Shown here piece after piece: positions 1-7,677 of a DNA stretch of 15,161 nt. Under the pieces are notes generated by a model. That model was not told the DNA's origin. It saw only the letters and a list, made by a program, of their open reading frames with translations, and searched no databases. The stretch covers positions 1 to 15,161 of the forward strand of contig CALCUV010000347.1 in NCBI GenBank assembly GCA_937906765.1, given 5' to 3'. Position 1 is the stretch's first letter, and every line of letters begins with the position of its first letter. The translations under genes and the position numbers were made by a program. The DNA comes from an uncultured Prevotella sp. (GTDB lineage Bacteria; Bacteroidota; Bacteroidia; Bacteroidales; Bacteroidaceae).

Positions 1-368
1 TCTTCGCGGAAGCATTCTTCGTTGGCCAAAGCCGAGAGGCCGTGAGAATAAGGTTCGCAAAGGAATTCACAACAACCGGTATCATTCAATTCGTGCAACA
101 GTTCAATTACACGTGGAGCATAAATTTCCAATTGTTCCAAACCTACGCCCGAGAGAGACAAAGCAACCTTGAAGGCACCATTGTTGCTCTTCGCCATATC
201 AATCAAAGTAGTGAGCGAAGGAATGTAAGAACGTTCAGCAATTTCGGTAATGCTGCGTTCGTTTTCATAATCATCGTAGTAATAGTGGTCGCGACCGATG
301 TCAAAGCAACGATAGCGTTTCAGATGGATGATTTGATGTATCTCGAAATATAAACAAATTGTTTTCAT
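1..368 (-). CDS. GH57 family alpha-amylase / glycan-processing enzyme, N-terminal part (cut by window edge)
   Basis: The minus-strand frame opens with ATG at 368 and stays open to the left edge, giving about 122 residues; the C-terminus lies outside. The protein begins MKTICLYFEIHQIIHLKRYR, followed by FDIGRDHYYYDDYENE and a region containing ALSLSGVGLEQLE and CEFLCEPYSHGLSAL. This matches the N-terminus of the Bacteroidetes GH57 alpha-amylases, in which an early histidine (the H of FEIHQ) and a C-EF/EPY-H segment form part of the catalytic (beta/alpha)7 barrel. GH57 enzymes cleave or transfer alpha-1,4-glucan chains in the cytoplasm, and no signal peptide is present here. It is the third gene of a glycogen cluster, starting 20 bases after the stop of the upstream glycosyltransferase, so co-transcription is likely. 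Exact activity (amylase versus 4-alpha-glucanotransferase versus branching) cannot be decided from this fragment. Confidence 0.88.
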   Translation of the reverse strand, partial: MKTICLYFEIHQIIHLKRYRCFDIGRDHYYYDDYENERSITEIAERSYIPSLTTLIDMAKSNNGAFKVALSLSGVGLEQLEIYAPRVIELLHELNDTGCCEFLCEPYSHGLSALANEECFRE

Positions 369-388
369 ATCTTTTTCTTATTTATTGT

Positions 389-1669
389 TTACCGGTTGTT
401 TCTAATTAATTCATCATAAATGGCACGATGTTTCAAGCCTACCTTTTCCCAAGTAATGCCATCCACTTCCTTGATACCTTCTTCCTGCAAGTACTTGAAG
501 AGCGAAGGATTGGTGCAGATAGAGTAAATGGCGTCGGCCATGGCGTTGATATCCCAATAGTCTACCTTGATAACGTTGGTAAGGATTTCACCACAACCCG
601 ATTGCTTGGAGATGATGGAAGGTGTACCGCACTGCATGGCTTCGAGTGGTGCAATACCGAAAGGTTCTGAAACCGAAGGCATTACGAATACATCACTGTT
701 CTTATAGGCTTCGTACACCTGCTTGCCACGCTGGAATCCAGGGAAGTGGAAGCGGTCGGCAATGCCACGGGCAGCAGCCAGGTGAATCATTTCTTCCAGC
801 TTGTCGCCCGAACCGGCCATCACGAAACGGATGTTGCGAGTACGCTTCAATACCAAGGCAGCCGCTTCTACAAAGTATTCAGGACCCTTCTGCATGGTGA
901 TACGTCCAAGGAAGGTAACCACCTTTTCATTGTTGTCCTTCTTGGTGCGACCCTTCTTGATGATTTCCTGAATTTCGGGTTCCAATGGATAAACGGCATT
1001 GTGCATTGTTACACACTTTGCTGGATCTTGATGGTAATGCTTAATAACCGTTTGACGTGTGAGTTCAGATACACACATGATGCAGTCTGCATTGTCCATA
1101 CCGTCCTTTTCGATGCTATACACCGTGGGGTTTACATTACCTCTTGAGCGGTCGAAGTCTGTAGCGTGAACGTGGATTACTAAGGGCTTTCCAGAAATGT
1201 TCTTTGCATGAATACCTGCGGGGTAAGTCAACCAGTCATGAGCATGAATAATGTCATACTGCTGCTGACGTGCAATAACACCTGCTACAATCGAGTAGTT
1301 ATTAATTTCCTCGTGGAGATTGTCGGGATATCTACCTGAGAAGTTGATACAACCTAAGTCATCTGTATAGCGATAACTAAAGTCTGCATAGATATGGTCG
1401 CGGAGGTCGAAGTAAGTTTGGGGGTCGCACTTATGACCGATGCGTTCTTTTACATATTCCCAACTCACGTCCTTCCAAACTACGGGAGTTTCATTCATAC
1501 CAATGATATTCATGAAACTCTTGTCTTCATCACCCCAAGGTTTAGGCAGACAGAAGGTAATTTCCATGTCGGACTGAAGGGATAATCCCTTGGTTAAACC
1601 ATAACTGGCTGTACCAAGACCACCTAAGATGTGAGGAGGAAATTCCCAACCGAACATTAATACTTTCAT
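389..1669 (-). CDS. GT4-family glycosyltransferase (glycogen synthase-like)
   Basis: This 426-residue protein has two Rossmann domains of the GT-B fold. The N-terminus MKVLMFGWEFPPHILGGLGT has the glycine-rich acceptor/donor loop (GGLG, 16-19) seen in starch and glycogen synthases. HAHDWLTYPAG lies at 142-152, GRITMQKG at 255-262, and the retaining GT4 signature E-x7-E is at E335 and E343 within SEPFGIAPLEAMQCG. The enzyme probably transfers glucose from a nucleotide sugar to a growing alpha-1,4-glucan. It lies between a debranching enzyme and a GH57 enzyme, a trio known from Bacteroidetes, which supports a role in glycogen metabolism. The start at 1669 is chosen because the MKVLMFGWEFPP beginning is typical of the family; a GGAGGT sequence lies 15 bases upstream, rather far for a ribosome binding site. 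No signal peptide or membrane segment is seen. The nucleotide donor (ADP- or UDP-glucose) cannot be read from sequence alone. Confidence 0.9.
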   Translation of the reverse strand: MKVLMFGWEFPPHILGGLGTASYGLTKGLSLQSDMEITFCLPKPWGDEDKSFMNIIGMNETPVVWKDVSWEYVKERIGHKCDPQTYFDLRDHIYADFSYRYTDDLGCINFSGRYPDNLHEEINNYSIVAGVIARQQQYDIIHAHDWLTYPAGIHAKNISGKPLVIHVHATDFDRSRGNVNPTVYSIEKDGMDNADCIMCVSELTRQTVIKHYHQDPAKCVTMHNAVYPLEPEIQEIIKKGRTKKDNNEKVVTFLGRITMQKGPEYFVEAAALVLKRTRNIRFVMAGSGDKLEEMIHLAAARGIADRFHFPGFQRGKQVYEAYKNSDVFVMPSVSEPFGIAPLEAMQCGTPSIISKQSGCGEILTNVIKVDYWDINAMADAIYSICTNPSLFKYLQEEGIKEVDGITWEKVGLKHRAIYDELIRNNR

Positions 1670-1684
1670 GGTTTCTTATGTTTT

Positions 1685-1715
1685 ACCTCCGCAACCTGCA
1701 ACAAGCAAGTTGCAG
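1685..1715 (-). promoter_or_regulatory. Intercistronic hairpin and GGAGGT before the glycosyltransferase
   Basis: In the 126-base gap between the debranching enzyme and the glycosyltransferase there is a perfect 7-bp inverted repeat, CTGCAAC at 1696-1702 and GTTGCAG at 1709-1715, with a 6-base loop. On the coding (minus) strand it is followed closely by GGTTGCGGAGGT (GGAGGT = 1685-1690), 15 bases before the ATG. An alternative, longer pairing uses CCTCCGCAAC (1687-1695 region) with GTTGCAGAGG, which would hide the GGAGGT. No TAnnTTTG promoter was found on this strand in the gap, so the element probably acts in a read-through mRNA, as an RNA processing or translation-control site or as a weak attenuator. 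The role is inference. Confidence 0.35.
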
Positions 1716-1795
1716 AGGTGTGTTTATAATCTATTATAATATATGTGTGATTAACGTCACTTTTGAATTTTGATGGATGATAGCGACGCTCTGTA

Positions 1796-3748
1796 TTATT
1801 CGCGTGTGTATTTGTCAAGAATGTTGATGGCGCGCAAAAGTCCGCTCACATTCATTGCAAATGAAATAGCACCACGTCCGGAGAATCTGGGATTACCATC
1901 AAAGAGTTCGGGAATTGTACCTACGCAGTGATAGAAGAGTTCTTCTTCGAAACCAATCAATTGACGTTCGATAAAGTTTACACCACTCATCTTATATATA
2001 CGCAAGTATGCTTCAAGGTAGAAACCTGTGAGCCAGGGCCACGCCGTACCGTTGTGGTAAGCAAAGTCGCGTTGTGTCTGCTGACCTACGTAGAGCGGAT
2101 TGTAACCACCACTCTTTGGAGAGAGTGAGCGTACACCCTTTGGAGTTACCAATTCACGAGTGCAAATGTCAAGTACGCGTTTGCGTTCCTTAATATCAAG
2201 CGGTGAGAAGTCAAGGGCGATTGCAAAGATTTGGTTCGGGCGAACGCTCCAATCCTGCATTTGACCATCTACATAGTCAAGAAGGTAACCATGCTCATTG
2301 AGGAATACATTCTTAAATGATTGTTGCAACTTCTGAGCCAATTCTTCACACTCTGCAGCATAGATTTCGTTTTCAGGTCCAGGAGTTTCGCTCAACATCT
2401 GCTGGTAGAACTTAATGGCGTTGTACCACAAAGCATTGAACTCAACAATGTAACCCGAACGAGGCGTAATGGGACGACCATTGTAAGTAGAGTTCATCCA
2501 AGTCACCGCCTTATCGCGTCCGTTGCTATAGAGCAATCCGTTGTCGTGGAGGAAGAGGTTTGAGTGACCGCCATTCATCAAGTACTTCACAAGATCCTTG
2601 AGCAATGCACCATACTTTTCGTAACACTTTGGACGACCTACATATTTACCATATTGCTGAATACACCAAATTGCCCAAAGCACAGTGTCGGGTTGCTCCA
2701 TTTCATGGATGTCAACACTGATGGGTTCATTATTAATAAGGTTGCGAAGCGCCTTTTCTGCGGTACTCATATAAGTCTCGAACGCTTCGATTTCGCCAAT
2801 TGAAAGTGTTAATCCTGGAAGTGAAATAAAGAGGTCGCGAGCACGACTCTTGAACCAAGGATAACCTGCAAGGATGTATTCTTCACCTTCTTTCTGCACG
2901 CGGAATTGATGAGCCGCATGTACGAGGCAGTGGTAGAGGCTATCGTGAGGAGCAGCCTTTGCCATTTCTTCTTCCATGAGGGGCTTCAAAAGCGCAGGTT
3001 CCTTTTCACGAAGCGAAGCGGTGAAGATAATGCTTTCACCCTTCTTGATGGGCATTTCCAAGTAACCAGGCACGAGGAGGTCTTCAGAAGAGTAGTATCC
3101 GCGTTCGCGTTCCTTCGGATAATCTAAACCCTTATACCAATTAGGATCATGGTGGTATGTGCAAGGCGTATCCGTCTGCATGAACAATTCGGGATAACCT
3201 TCATAGAGGCACATCTTCAAACCATTCTCAATAGGTTGGTAAGCTGTGTTTGCCTTACCGTTTTCTTGAGTCCAATGACGCACGCTTCTGAATGCCAAAT
3301 AAGGTTTCAGGCGGAGTGTCGTAGCAGAGTGAGCTTCAAGCAAAGTGTAACGGATGTACAAACGGAAGTGGTCAGAGCGGAAGCAAATTTCCTTCTTCAA
3401 CAATACGCCGCCGATGCGGTATGTCCAAGTAGGCACCTTGTCCCATTCAAAACTTACGATGTACTTGTGTCCCTTAGGACTATAGTTTTCACCCTGATAC
3501 TTGTGTAAACCAAGATTAAATTCTGCACCATGCTGAATAACCGTCTCGTCAAGTGAAGAGAGCAATACGTGGTTTTCATCGTCAATAGCAGGCACTGGAC
3601 CTACCAAAAGACCATGGTACTTACGAATGTTACACCCTACCAAAGTGGTGGAACAATACGCTCCTGACTGATTCGTAATCAAGAACTCCTTGAAGAGTGA
3701 GTCTTGAAGATTCGTCATCTGCGTTCTGTCAAATTTTAAGTACGCCAT
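1796..3748 (-). CDS. Glycogen debranching enzyme (amylo-alpha-1,6-glucosidase, GH133-type)
   Basis: This 650-residue cytoplasmic protein hydrolyses alpha-1,6 branch points of glycogen. The N-terminal domain (about 1-250) has the bacterial/archaeal debrancher pattern NQSGAYCSTTLVGCNIRKYHGLLV (around 26-49), the usual GG-Y-SSTI-G-N-RKYHGLLV motif. The C-terminal (alpha/alpha)6 domain follows: AGYPWF at 294-299 with RARDLFISLPGL just after (D305), a VRPNQIFA motif at 502-509, YHNGTAWPWL at 564-573 and PELFDG near 613-618. Length and domain order fit the archaeal-type GDE family. It is the first gene of the minus-strand cluster with the GT4 and GH57 genes. A TAnnTTTG element lies about 50 bases upstream of the start at 3748. 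No clear Shine-Dalgarno is visible, which is usual in Bacteroidetes. The frame is intact and key motifs are present. Confidence 0.94.
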   Translation of the reverse strand: MAYLKFDRTQMTNLQDSLFKEFLITNQSGAYCSTTLVGCNIRKYHGLLVGPVPAIDDENHVLLSSLDETVIQHGAEFNLGLHKYQGENYSPKGHKYIVSFEWDKVPTWTYRIGGVLLKKEICFRSDHFRLYIRYTLLEAHSATTLRLKPYLAFRSVRHWTQENGKANTAYQPIENGLKMCLYEGYPELFMQTDTPCTYHHDPNWYKGLDYPKERERGYYSSEDLLVPGYLEMPIKKGESIIFTASLREKEPALLKPLMEEEMAKAAPHDSLYHCLVHAAHQFRVQKEGEEYILAGYPWFKSRARDLFISLPGLTLSIGEIEAFETYMSTAEKALRNLINNEPISVDIHEMEQPDTVLWAIWCIQQYGKYVGRPKCYEKYGALLKDLVKYLMNGGHSNLFLHDNGLLYSNGRDKAVTWMNSTYNGRPITPRSGYIVEFNALWYNAIKFYQQMLSETPGPENEIYAAECEELAQKLQQSFKNVFLNEHGYLLDYVDGQMQDWSVRPNQIFAIALDFSPLDIKERKRVLDICTRELVTPKGVRSLSPKSGGYNPLYVGQQTQRDFAYHNGTAWPWLTGFYLEAYLRIYKMSGVNFIERQLIGFEEELFYHCVGTIPELFDGNPRFSGRGAISFAMNVSGLLRAINILDKYTRE

Positions 3749-3796
3749 GAATATAGTTTTTTATGGTTTTGATAATTGCTGTTTACAATTCACCCC

Positions 3797-3827
3797 CAAA
3801 AATAAATATTATTTGTGTATCTAAAAA
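3797..3827 (-). promoter_or_regulatory. Candidate promoter of the glycogen operon
   Basis: On the minus strand TATTTTTG (3804 down to 3797) matches the Bacteroidetes -7 element TAnnTTTG, 48 bases before the ATG at 3748. About 18-19 bases further upstream is a T-run (TTTTT, 3827-3823) that only loosely resembles the -33 TTTG. The -7 match is direct; promoter function is inferred. Confidence 0.4.
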
Positions 3828-4144
3828 GTTTTTTTTTAGAAATTTAAACATTTCTGCATAAAACGAGTATTTCTGAAGGTAATTAAGGCATCGAATCTCC
3901 GAATTAGAGTGGTTTTTATTCGTTTATTTAGTGCTAACGTAAGTTGCCAATACAATAAGAGTTGAAGGACTTAATGGGTTGTTCATTTATCGGTGTGACG
4001 GGTTGCAATTAATTTGCAGATAATGGTAAATTAGTTGTACTTTCAAAGGTTATATGGATGGCGCTTGAACTTCTTAATTCCCCCATACTTTTCAAAAACA
4101 TTTGTGTGAAATTTGCTATGTAAAGTAAACATTTTTGAAATATG

Positions 4145-4176
4145 CTTGGTTACATCGAAAATCCGCATTACATTTG
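4145..4176 (+). promoter_or_regulatory. Candidate promoter of the Crp/Fnr regulator gene
   Basis: TACATTTG at 4169-4176 fits TAnnTTTG, and CTTG at 4145-4148 stands 20 bases upstream as a near match to the -33 TTTG. Transcription would start near 4183, leaving a leader of about 85 bases before the ATG at 4268. Confidence 0.5.
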
Positions 4177-4267
4177 CCGAGATTTATGTTGTAGAACACA
4201 AATCATGAAATGACTAGACAAACTACTTAACTAAATTCTTTCTGTGAAAAACTGACTTTAAAGACAT

Positions 4268-4966
4268 ATGAATCAATTTAATACTGTTGGAAGCGAAACT
4301 ATTAATTTATTATCTCCTCTGTTAAATCTTTTGCCTGACGAAGAGCGCCGTATGTTGGAGCGTTCGGCAGAAATGGTGGAATTTAAGCGTCATGAAATCA
4401 TTTATCGTGAAGGTGAGTCTCCGAATCATCTTTATCTCGTAGTTGAAGGGGCGGTAAAGGTTTATCGTGAAGGTGTTTGTGGGCGTTGCCAAATTATGCG
4501 CATGCTCGGAATAGGCAGTTTCTTTGGTTATCGTGCCTCATTGGCTCATGAACCTTATGTGACTGGGGCTGCCGCTTTTGGCAAAACAACCCTTTGCAGA
4601 ATCCCCATGAATTTGCTTCAAGTCGTGATGGCGAAATGTCCTGCGGTGTTGAGTTTCTTTGTGAAAGAATTGGCAACGGATTTAGGTATTTCTGATAAGC
4701 GTATGGTAAGTCTTACACAGAAACATATTCGTGGACGAATGGCTGAATCTTTGCTTACGATTCGCGATACTTTTGGAGTTGATTTAGAGGGATATATTGA
4801 TTTGGATATTACGCGTCAGGAATTGGCTGATTATTCAAATATGACAACAAGTAATTCTATCCGAACAATCTCTGCTTTGGTTAGCGAAGGGGTTATAGCA
4901 ATAAAGGATAAACGCATTAAATTGCTTGAGGATGAACTCCTTTTGCGCTTCTCTTTGATTGGTTAG
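4268..4966 (+). CDS. Crp/Fnr-family transcriptional regulator
   Basis: This 232-residue protein has a cyclic-nucleotide-binding-like beta-roll (about 18-125; HEIIYREGESPNHLYLVVEG at 42-61 is the typical first part) followed by a dimer helix (about 126-160) and a winged helix-turn-helix (about 178-222; DITRQELADYSNMTTSNSIR at 180-199 and ISALVSEGVIAI after it). The phosphate-binding segment that holds cAMP in E. coli CRP (GEL...RAA) is replaced by GSFFGYRASLAHEPYVTGAA, and the N-terminal cysteine cluster of FNR is absent. Binding of cAMP or an iron-sulfur cluster is therefore not supported; the ligand is unknown. Two cysteines, C71 and C74 (GVCGRC), could be redox sensitive but this is speculation. 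The gene stands alone on the plus strand, divergent from the glycogen operon, and ends at a strong bidirectional terminator. Its targets are unknown; control of the neighbouring glycogen genes is possible only by position. Confidence 0.92.
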   Translation: MNQFNTVGSETINLLSPLLNLLPDEERRMLERSAEMVEFKRHEIIYREGESPNHLYLVVEGAVKVYREGVCGRCQIMRMLGIGSFFGYRASLAHEPYVTGAAAFGKTTLCRIPMNLLQVVMAKCPAVLSFFVKELATDLGISDKRMVSLTQKHIRGRMAESLLTIRDTFGVDLEGYIDLDITRQELADYSNMTTSNSIRTISALVSEGVIAIKDKRIKLLEDELLLRFSLIG

Positions 4967-5002
4967 TTGAAGAAATAATACGCCAATATTTTGAAAACAA
5001 AA

Positions 5003-5047
5003 AAAGAAACGGGTGTGTCAGTGATAAACTGATATACCCGTTTCTTT
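5003..5047. terminator. Bidirectional rho-independent terminator between regulator and TonB receptor
   Basis: AAAGAAACGGGTGTGTCAGT (5003-5022) pairs along 20 bp with 5028-5047, with two G-T wobbles and a 5-base loop. The arms end in A-rich and T-rich runs on both strands, so the hairpin can stop transcripts of the Crp/Fnr gene (plus) and of the TonB receptor gene (minus), which converge here. Confidence 0.9.
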
Positions 5048-5088
5048 GTTTATATAATTAAGAACCTACAGAATGGAGATTTAATAAC

Positions 5089-7302
5089 TTAAAGTTTAAA
5101 TCTCAAACCAGCATAGAATTTGCAACCGTGCATAGGACCGTAAACCATTGTGGGGTCAAATTCCTTACCCCAAGGATTTGTGGCATTGATGATGGCATTT
5201 TCTTGCTTATAGTTAGTGAGGTTTTCTCCGCCTACGTAAAATGCCCATTTGCCAACATTCTTCGTAATCTGTGCACTGAGTTGGAAGAATGCGTCATAGG
5301 TTTCCTTCCATGACTGAGTGCCGTCAGTATTCAAATATGCATTAGGCATGCGTCCGCCACCGTTGAGGTGAGATGTGAGGTCAAATTGCCATTTGTTTTT
5401 ACCCTTAGTTTCATAACCAGCGGTAAGCAATGCTTTATATTTGCTCGTAAGGGGTTTGTCAAGGGTGCCAAGATCTTTGTAGGTGGTCTTTGAAATGGTG
5501 TGGCGATAAGCAGCGGTGAGGTTCAAGCGGGGAAGAAGTTCGTAAGTTGCTTCTGCCTGAATGACATGAGAGTAACTATCGCCATCGAGATTGTAGAACT
5601 GTACTTCGTGAGCGTTGTTGTCCATGTCGCACACCACTTGCTTTACGAAGTCTGTGTAATAATATTCCACATCGAGGTTCAAGATTTTCTCGCCAACGGG
5701 AATCTTGAACTGACCTGAGGCACCAAAGTTCCATGCTTCCTCTTGTGTGTCAATGTTGTCAACGATAATCATTTGGCGTGACCCGGCGAGGAGGAAATTG
5801 TTTTCGTCAAGGATGTGCGTTGTGCGATAACCCTTACCTGCAGAAAGGCGGAAGTGAGCAAAGAATGAGGGCGACCACTTAATGTGTGCACGAGGAGTGA
5901 CGAATGTGCCGTGAAGATTGCTGTTGTCCACTCTAAGACCTCCCATAGCGGTAAAGTCGTCGCTCAATTTATAAGTATATTGTGCGTATGCACCGCCAAC
6001 AGTTTCGTGTGTCTTTGATTTTGTGAGGGTGTTAACGCCCATAAGGTCGGTTTTACGAGAAAAGTCGTCGTGTGTAAAGTTTAACCCTACAGAAAGATTG
6101 TGGTGCGCGCCAAAGTCTGATTCATAAATGAGTGAACCATACCCTGATGTTTGCTTCACATCATACGCCTTGTGACCATAAACAGCGTCTTGATGGTGCC
6201 ATGAACCCGAAAGGATATATGCGATGTTTGAATTGCGGTCGTGATTGATGCCAATCGCCCCCTTTGCATAGGCTTCATAACGATTGGTTTCTACACCAAT
6301 GTGGTAGCGCTCTTCACCCGAGTTTACAGCCTTGGCAAGTTGTCCACTCTGACGGTCTTCACCCAAGGCTTTGAAGCCAAATTGGAAATTCTTGTCATGA
6401 CCATCGTAATGCCAACGGTTCATGAGGTTGAATTGTTTCATCTGGGGCATGTCGGCAAATCCGTCGTTGTTGTCATCATGCATTTCAAGCGCTTTCTCAG
6501 CATGCGCAAGAATGCCAGTGCTCCAATGTCCCTTTAATTTATGCATGCTGGCAAGGTTTACTTCTAACTTGCTATCAATGTCGCCATAAATATTAAATGA
6601 GAGGGGCGAGGCATCTGCGGCGGTGGGCTTGAGATATTCCACATTGATTTGCCCAGTCACGGCTTCAAAACCGTTTTTAACGCTCGCCGTACCCTTAGAA
6701 ACGCTAATGTTTTCCATCCATGAACCAGGGATATAACCTAAACCATAGGGTTGAGCGGCATTGCGGAAATTGGGCATATTTTCAGTGAGCATCTGTACGT
6801 AAGTGCCTGCAAGACCTAATAATTTGATTTGCTTGGCCCCCGTTGCGGCATCTGAATAACTCACATCTACGGCAGCATTTGTCTGGAAACTTTCACCGAG
6901 ATTGCAACAAGCGCAACGAAGAAGTTCGGAACTGGTAATCATATCCACCTTTTCCGTTGAACGCCAGTCTTTATAAACGCCCTTGCGCTTAGCGGTTACT
7001 GTTGCCGTGCCAAGTTCGCCCTCAAGTTCTTCAAGGTCATGATTATGGTCGTGTCCGTGGCTACAATTTTCCGTGTGAACGTGAGTTTCTTGCTTTTTAG
7101 GAGGGGGATTGTGCGAACAATTTTCTGTGTGCACATGCTCAGTTTGTTTTTGTTGGGTTGTTGTGTGTGAGCAGTTTTCAGTGTGCACGTGTCCTTCCTT
7201 ATTTTCTTTATGTTCGTGAGAGTGATTGGGGTTCACTTGTGCTGTTGCATAACATGCACCAGTCATCATAAGGAAAGGAAGAATGAGGAGCTTTTGCTTC
7301 AT
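5089..7302 (-). CDS. TonB-dependent outer-membrane receptor with His/Cys-rich N-terminus (putative metal uptake)
   Basis: This is a 737-residue receptor. A signal peptide (MKQKLLILPFLMMTGACYATAQ) is followed by a His/Cys-rich stretch (27-89) with three copies of HVHTENCSH (38-46, 56-64, 74-82) and GHDHNHD. The linker ELGTATVTAKRKG leads into the plug domain (about 110-225; SELLRCACCNLGESF, GAKQIKLLGL, YVQMLTENMPN, GLGYIPGSWMENISVSKGTASVKNG split over the region, GFEAVTGQINVEYLKP). A 22-strand beta-barrel follows, ending in the aromatic-type C-terminus KFYAGLRFKL. The plug sequence belongs to the Bacteroidetes group of receptors often found with heavy-metal genes, so the substrate may be a metal ion or metal complex; this is inference. 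The start at 7302 is preferred over an ATG at 7422 because it gives a clean signal peptide and lies downstream of a good promoter. No SusD-like lipoprotein gene is adjacent. Confidence 0.92.
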   Translation of the reverse strand: MKQKLLILPFLMMTGACYATAQVNPNHSHEHKENKEGHVHTENCSHTTTQQKQTEHVHTENCSHNPPPKKQETHVHTENCSHGHDHNHDLEELEGELGTATVTAKRKGVYKDWRSTEKVDMITSSELLRCACCNLGESFQTNAAVDVSYSDAATGAKQIKLLGLAGTYVQMLTENMPNFRNAAQPYGLGYIPGSWMENISVSKGTASVKNGFEAVTGQINVEYLKPTAADASPLSFNIYGDIDSKLEVNLASMHKLKGHWSTGILAHAEKALEMHDDNNDGFADMPQMKQFNLMNRWHYDGHDKNFQFGFKALGEDRQSGQLAKAVNSGEERYHIGVETNRYEAYAKGAIGINHDRNSNIAYILSGSWHHQDAVYGHKAYDVKQTSGYGSLIYESDFGAHHNLSVGLNFTHDDFSRKTDLMGVNTLTKSKTHETVGGAYAQYTYKLSDDFTAMGGLRVDNSNLHGTFVTPRAHIKWSPSFFAHFRLSAGKGYRTTHILDENNFLLAGSRQMIIVDNIDTQEEAWNFGASGQFKIPVGEKILNLDVEYYYTDFVKQVVCDMDNNAHEVQFYNLDGDSYSHVIQAEATYELLPRLNLTAAYRHTISKTTYKDLGTLDKPLTSKYKALLTAGYETKGKNKWQFDLTSHLNGGGRMPNAYLNTDGTQSWKETYDAFFQLSAQITKNVGKWAFYVGGENLTNYKQENAIINATNPWGKEFDPTMVYGPMHGCKFYAGLRFKL
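7057..7191 (-). repeat. Three in-frame 54-base repeats encoding HVHTENCSH
   Basis: Within the TonB receptor gene, the segment coding residues 38-82 contains the nonapeptide HVHTENCSH three times with an exact 18-residue (54-base) period. The spacers between copies differ (TTTQQKQTE versus NPPPKKQET). Each unit offers three histidines and one cysteine, suggesting zinc, copper or nickel binding in the periplasm. Confidence 0.92.
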
Positions 7303-7353
7303 AAAAATGTTAATTCTGCCTTCAAAAAGGCGGTGAGTATCTAAAATTTTGTG

Positions 7354-7384
7354 CAAAATTACGGAGAAAAGTTGGGTGTGACAA
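7354..7384 (-). promoter_or_regulatory. Promoter of the TonB receptor gene
   Basis: On the minus strand TAATTTTG (7361 down to 7354) matches TAnnTTTG and TTG (7384-7382) lies 20 bases upstream, fitting the Bacteroidetes -33/-7 layout. Transcription would begin near 7347, about 45 bases before the ATG at 7302. Confidence 0.6.
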
Positions 7385-7524
7385 TAGGATGATGTGTTTC
7401 TGCAACAAAGTTGCAAAAGCAAGAGCGTGAGGTTAAGTAGGCGTTAGGAACTATAAAATGAAGGTGGATTGGCAATTCGAAAGAACTATGATTACCCCCA
7501 CAAAAATTAAATCACTTTTAAGAA

Positions 7525-7587
7525 AAACTAAGTCTCAAACAATTTAAATTAAGTGAGACTTAAGAAAAATTATTTGAGACTTAGTTT
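7525..7587 (-). terminator. Large inverted repeat / probable terminator downstream of the 145-aa protein gene
   Basis: The arms AAACTAAGTCTCAAA (7525-7539) and TTTGAGACTTAGTTT (7573-7587) are perfectly complementary over 15 bp, and after one mismatch five more base pairs follow (7541-7545 with 7567-7571). On the minus strand the hairpin is followed by TTTTTCTTAAAA, fitting a terminator for the gene at 7678-8115 and insulating the downstream TonB promoter. A third copy of the core, TGAGACTTA at 7554-7562, sits inside the loop and can pair with the same arm (TAAGTCTCA, 7529-7537), giving two mutually exclusive hairpins. Confidence 0.65.
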
Positions 7588-7620
7588 CGAGGTAAATTCT
7601 ATTTGTTTTATGGTGTTGAT

Positions 7621-7644
7621 AATCAGATGCGTTTATATCTGATT
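7621..7644 (-). terminator. Short hairpin just after the 145-aa protein gene
   Basis: AATCAGAT (7621-7628) and ATCTGATT (7637-7644) form a perfect 8-bp stem with an 8-base loop, 33 bases past the stop codon at 7678. There is no T-run on the minus strand after it, so it is more likely an RNA-stabilising 3' structure than the main terminator. Confidence 0.35.
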
Positions 7645-7677
7645 GGTGTTAGGGAAAATCAGAAGTTGGTTGGTGTG

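Larger units (their letters stand above)
3749..4267. other. 519-base divergent intergenic region
   Basis: This spacer between the glycogen operon (minus) and the Crp/Fnr gene (plus) is AT-rich and contains no convincing reading frame. It holds a promoter candidate for each side and a 9-bp inverted repeat TTTCAAAAA (4090-4098) / TTTTTGAAA (4132-4140) with 33 bases between the arms, just upstream of the Crp/Fnr promoter. The stretch from about 3830 to 4080 shows no further feature that I can name. The length is generous for two promoters, so additional regulatory sites are possible. Confidence 0.5.

Noticed and set aside
3149..3508. 119-codon plus-strand frame opposite the debranching enzyme
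   Set aside because: The minus-strand protein has clear family motifs over the same bases; this frame is a shadow.
4090..4140. TTTCAAAAA/TTTTTGAAA inverted repeat as a firm regulator binding site
   Set aside because: Nine AT-rich bases with a 33-base gap can arise by chance in this region; it is mentioned only within the spacer description.
7303..7422. In-frame N-terminal extension of the TonB receptor to an ATG at 7422
   Set aside because: The extension would cover the predicted promoter and transcription start, and the downstream start at 7302 gives a normal signal peptide.
7458..7547. 29-residue plus-strand reading frame (MKVDWQFERT...)
   Set aside because: It runs into the inverted repeat at 7525, has no promoter and shows no similarity that I recognise.
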